A DNA stretch of 64,000 bases from assembly GCA_002295925.1 (NCBI GenBank), contig DBGO01000010.1, forward strand, positions 248,001-312,000. The letters are read 5' to 3'. The notes under the pieces were generated by a model. The model had not been told where the DNA came from. It saw only the letters and a list, made by a program, of their open reading frames with translations, and searched no databases. Of this stretch, positions 61,487-64,000 are shown in pieces. The position numbers and the translations under genes are program-made. Source of the DNA: Flavobacteriales bacterium UBA852. Lineage in GTDB: Bacteria > Bacteroidota > Bacteroidia > Flavobacteriales_E > Vicingaceae. Position 1 is the stretch's first letter; each line of letters opens with the position of its first letter.

Positions 61487-64000
61487 CTATTGAGTATTGA
61501 TAGGCGTTTTTTCGCGAATAAGTTGCAAACTGTTTTTTAATTCTCTGACGTGAATGCCGTCATAATAGCGTTCAAAAACTTTACAAACATAAAAATAAGT
61601 GCCATCGGTACAGGGCTCGCCGGTTTCCAAATTGGTTCCGTCCCATAATACATCGGGATTGGTTGTTTTATACACCAACTGCCCCCAACGGTTGTAAATG
61701 TATAATTCTATTTTATCTACAAAGCGATACGGAAACGGTCTTAAAGAATCATTCAACCCATCACTGCCGGGTGTAAATACATTGGGCAGTTCATATTCCG
61801 GGCAATTTTCAGCACAAACCGAATCGACAAAAGCACTTTCATTCCCGAATGAATCTACTGCGGCAACATAATAACAACCGGCAATAGAGTTGTAAAGTTC
61901 ATCGTCGGTAAAAACAGTATCGCCGGCAGAAGTAAAGCTTGCGATTAATGCGTATTCCTGTTGTTGCAAGCTGTCTTTTTTATACAAATTATATCCCACA
62001 ACATCGTCGGCACAAATATTATTGGGATTTTGCCAAACAATGGTATTCAGATAATTATCGCAATCGGCAGTAATTGTCATTGGTGGAGAACAAGGTGGAG
62101 CCTTATCTTCCGGAATGTCGCATTTTTCTTGCGAATAATTTATTAAAGGCGAAATAATTCCCGGCATAGTATAATTTCCAATGCTTTTTATTTTATAACA
62201 ATAAGTTTTTCCATTTGCCAAAGAATCATCCAAATAATATTGGGAAACAGCTGTTCCGATTGAATCAAAATTCAGTGTTATAGGGTTTTGTCTGTAAATG
62301 ACATATTGTGTGTTTGTCCATGGGACATTTTCGTTCCAATACAATTCCAATTGATTATCGTTGGGCACAGTTGTCAAATAAATCGAATATGCAACCGTAG
62401 ATTTTCCGACCAATTGATATCCGTTACCGGTACTGTAAAAATCAATTCTATAATAATATTGATTATCAACTGTATTCAATAAAGTATCCACGTAAGTAGT
62501 ATCATTTATAGAAAGTGTAGAATCAATTAATGTAAGGTTATTGAGTGTTGTTCCGCGGTAAATTAAATAATGATATGGCTGCGGAAATGCAATTGTATCA
62601 TGTTCGGTAGGTTTGCTCCAAGCCACATAAATACTACCATTATTTACATCGGTATTATTTACCGAAACATTTGTAATAATGGCAACATCTTTTTTCAAAG
62701 TGGCACATACTTCATCTGAGGCAATACTTTCGGCTCCGTCAGGAAAACAAGCCACTACTCTGTAACAATAGCTGTTACCGGTAGATAACCCCGCACCGTT
62801 ATTATCATCAACAAAAGTTGTAGTATTTACGCCATTTACCTGCCCTACCAAATAAAACCCTGTGTATGAAGGCACGCCTGTTTCACAGTATGAAGGGTTC
62901 CAACCGCTTGGCCCGTCGTGACGATAAATTTTATAACAAACGGCATTACTGCAAATCTCGGGATCCCAATTTAAAACTATACTGTTTCCTTGCGGTGTAG
63001 CGGTTAAGTTTTCAGGTTTTGGCGCTATTACGGTAATTCCCAAAGTAAAAAAGTCGACTAAATTAGGCGAACCGTTATCAACCGCTTTAAAAAACACTTG
63101 ATACGGATTTTTTTGAATATGATTGCAAATTGTTTCCCAATAAAACAAACCTGTAATAGTATTTTGCGGCGAAGGAGCCGTAAAAACAGCCGGAGAGTTA
63201 TTTAATTGCAACGGCCCACCGGTTGCTGTCAGCTCTACTACTTGCGCCGGCACGGTTGGGTCGTTGTCTTGTGCCGTAATGGTCAGTTGAAGGGTATCGC
63301 CGGCAAGAATACATGTGTCATTTATTTCGGTAATTACAGGAGGCGTATGACTACATGCCGCTACTGTTATTTGCATATCACGCAAAACCTCGCCTATTTT
63401 TATTCCGTTTCTGTATTCTTCAATTAAAATAGCCACATTGTATTCACCTATTTGAATGGGAGAATCCCAAATTAAATCACCGGTAACGGGATTTACCGTT
63501 ATGGAATTTGAAGCGGCAGGATAACTGTACCCGGGAATGGGTGAGCCTCCGGTAGATTTACTTTCTGAAATTAAATACACCAAACTGTCACCATCTGGGT
63601 CGTATGCTCCGGGATTGTGAATAAAAGGCACACCAACACATGCATTATCGATGGGCGGATTTAAAATTTGCGGTGAACTGTTTTCGCCTAAAAAGGGACT
63701 GATTGTAAGTGTAGTTTCTATATGAAAAGGAATATTTACCGAACCCGGAATATTCATTATATCGGCATTTCGATTTGGGTCATCAACCATTACGGTATAA
63801 ACATCGGCGCCGGGGTAAGTATGTTGATACACATATACATTTTTTTGAATATCATTTCCCAACGAAACCATTTGTAATCTTGGAATAGAATCAATTGTTC
63901 CATCGCCCCATTGCACTTCGAGCAAAGGTCTGTCGGCTACCGCACTTTCTTTGGTATAAGTTACAACGGTAAATTCATAAGTTAAACCCGAAACATGCGT
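61487..64000 (-). CDS. Large secreted protein with fibronectin-like domains and type-B T9SS sorting domain, 5' end outside window
   Basis: At least 837 codons. The frame stays open to the right window edge, so the TTG at 63925 is not the start. The N-terminal visible part has VQWGDGT and a PKD/cadherin-like stretch (NAYDPDGDSLVYLIS type). Several FN3-like domains follow (about 300-700). The last about 95 residues are a CHU_C gliding-motility-associated domain (NVFTPGSDGLNDSL, IYNRWGQLVYKT, DGTYFYVCKV). This predicts T9SS export and a surface or adhesin role. A PorP/SprF partner could lie elsewhere. Confidence 0.88.
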   Translation of the reverse strand, partial: THVSGLTYEFTVVTYTKESAVADRPLLEVQWGDGTIDSIPRLQMVSLGNDIQKNVYVYQHTYPGADVYTVMVDDPNRNADIMNIPGSVNIPFHIETTLTISPFLGENSSPQILNPPIDNACVGVPFIHNPGAYDPDGDSLVYLISESKSTGGSPIPGYSYPAASNSITVNPVTGDLIWDSPIQIGEYNVAILIEEYRNGIKIGEVLRDMQITVAACSHTPPVITEINDTCILAGDTLQLTITAQDNDPTVPAQVVELTATGGPLQLNNSPAVFTAPSPQNTITGLFYWETICNHIQKNPYQVFFKAVDNGSPNLVDFFTLGITVIAPKPENLTATPQGNSIVLNWDPEICSNAVCYKIYRHDGPSGWNPSYCETGVPSYTGFYLVGQVNGVNTTTFVDDNNGAGLSTGNSYCYRVVACFPDGAESIASDEVCATLKKDVAIITNVSVNNTDVNNGSIYVAWSKPTEHDTIAFPQPYHYLIYRGTTLNNLTLIDSTLSINDTTYVDTLLNTVDNQYYYRIDFYSTGNGYQLVGKSTVAYSIYLTTVPNDNQLELYWNENVPWTNTQYVIYRQNPITLNFDSIGTAVSQYYLDDSLANGKTYCYKIKSIGNYTMPGIISPLINYSQEKCDIPEDKAPPCSPPMTITADCDNYLNTIVWQNPNNICADDVVGYNLYKKDSLQQQEYALIASFTSAGDTVFTDDELYNSIAGCYYVAAVDSFGNESAFVDSVCAENCPEYELPNVFTPGSDGLNDSLRPFPYRFVDKIELYIYNRWGQLVYKTTNPDVLWDGTNLETGEPCTDGTYFYVCKVFERYYDGIHVRELKNSLQLIREKTPINTQ

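Overview
The window is AT-rich chromosomal DNA from a member of the Bacteroidota. Several independent signs point there. There are type IX secretion (T9SS) sorting domains, a PorP/SprF-family barrel, OmpA/PD40 proteins, many lipoproteins and barrels, and an alpha-beta fused 2-oxoacid dehydrogenase E1. Shine-Dalgarno sites are scarce, and TAnnTTTG promoter boxes lie just upstream of genes. No rRNA, tRNA or CRISPR array was recognised.

Layout. 1-2.6 kb: a YfiR-like / hybrid histidine kinase / HPt phosphorelay. 2.6-5.5 kb: a minus-strand group of a barrel, an M28 peptidase and an acidic protein. 5.8-9.6 kb: an internally duplicated TPR/PD40 protein and an omega-amidase. 9.6-19.1 kb: three tandem TPR-SpoIIE phosphatase paralogues, the middle one frameshifted, followed by esterase, hydrolase and thioesterase genes. 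19.1-24.3 kb: a fused E1 dehydrogenase and a class II ribonucleotide reductase. 24.3-29.3 kb: a lipoprotein, an M23 peptidase and a lamin-tail surface protein. 29.3-38.7 kb: a five-gene operon of tail-fibre-like and C1q-domain surface proteins, a small type-B CTD protein, PorP/SprF and an OmpA/PD40 protein, with a well-formed promoter. 38.9-44 kb: a beta-helix lipoprotein, two structured intergenic elements, a DUF2490 protein, a SulP transporter with a nonsense codon near its expected start, and an IS30/antiporter chimeric remnant. 44-50 kb: a complete SUF iron-sulphur operon. 50-54.4 kb: an HHH-barrel protein, a barrel, an acyltransferase and a decayed secreted lipase. 54.5-60.9 kb: an SLC12-type cotransporter fused to a P-loop ATPase, overlapping an MscS-like channel gene, with a divergent Crp/Fnr regulator. 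60.9-64 kb: riboflavin synthase and the 3' end of a large type-B CTD protein.

Two loci look most like undescribed systems. The first is the cotransporter-ATPase fusion with its MscS partner and adjacent Crp regulator, possibly for ion or osmotic homeostasis. The second is the tail-fibre/C1q surface operon, which appears to carry its own T9SS translocation partner and peptidoglycan anchor. The window also shows gene decay: a frameshifted phosphatase, a deleted lipase, an IS30 deletion scar and a TGA in the SulP leader. It also shows dispersed repeats inside one loop of the phosphatase paralogues.
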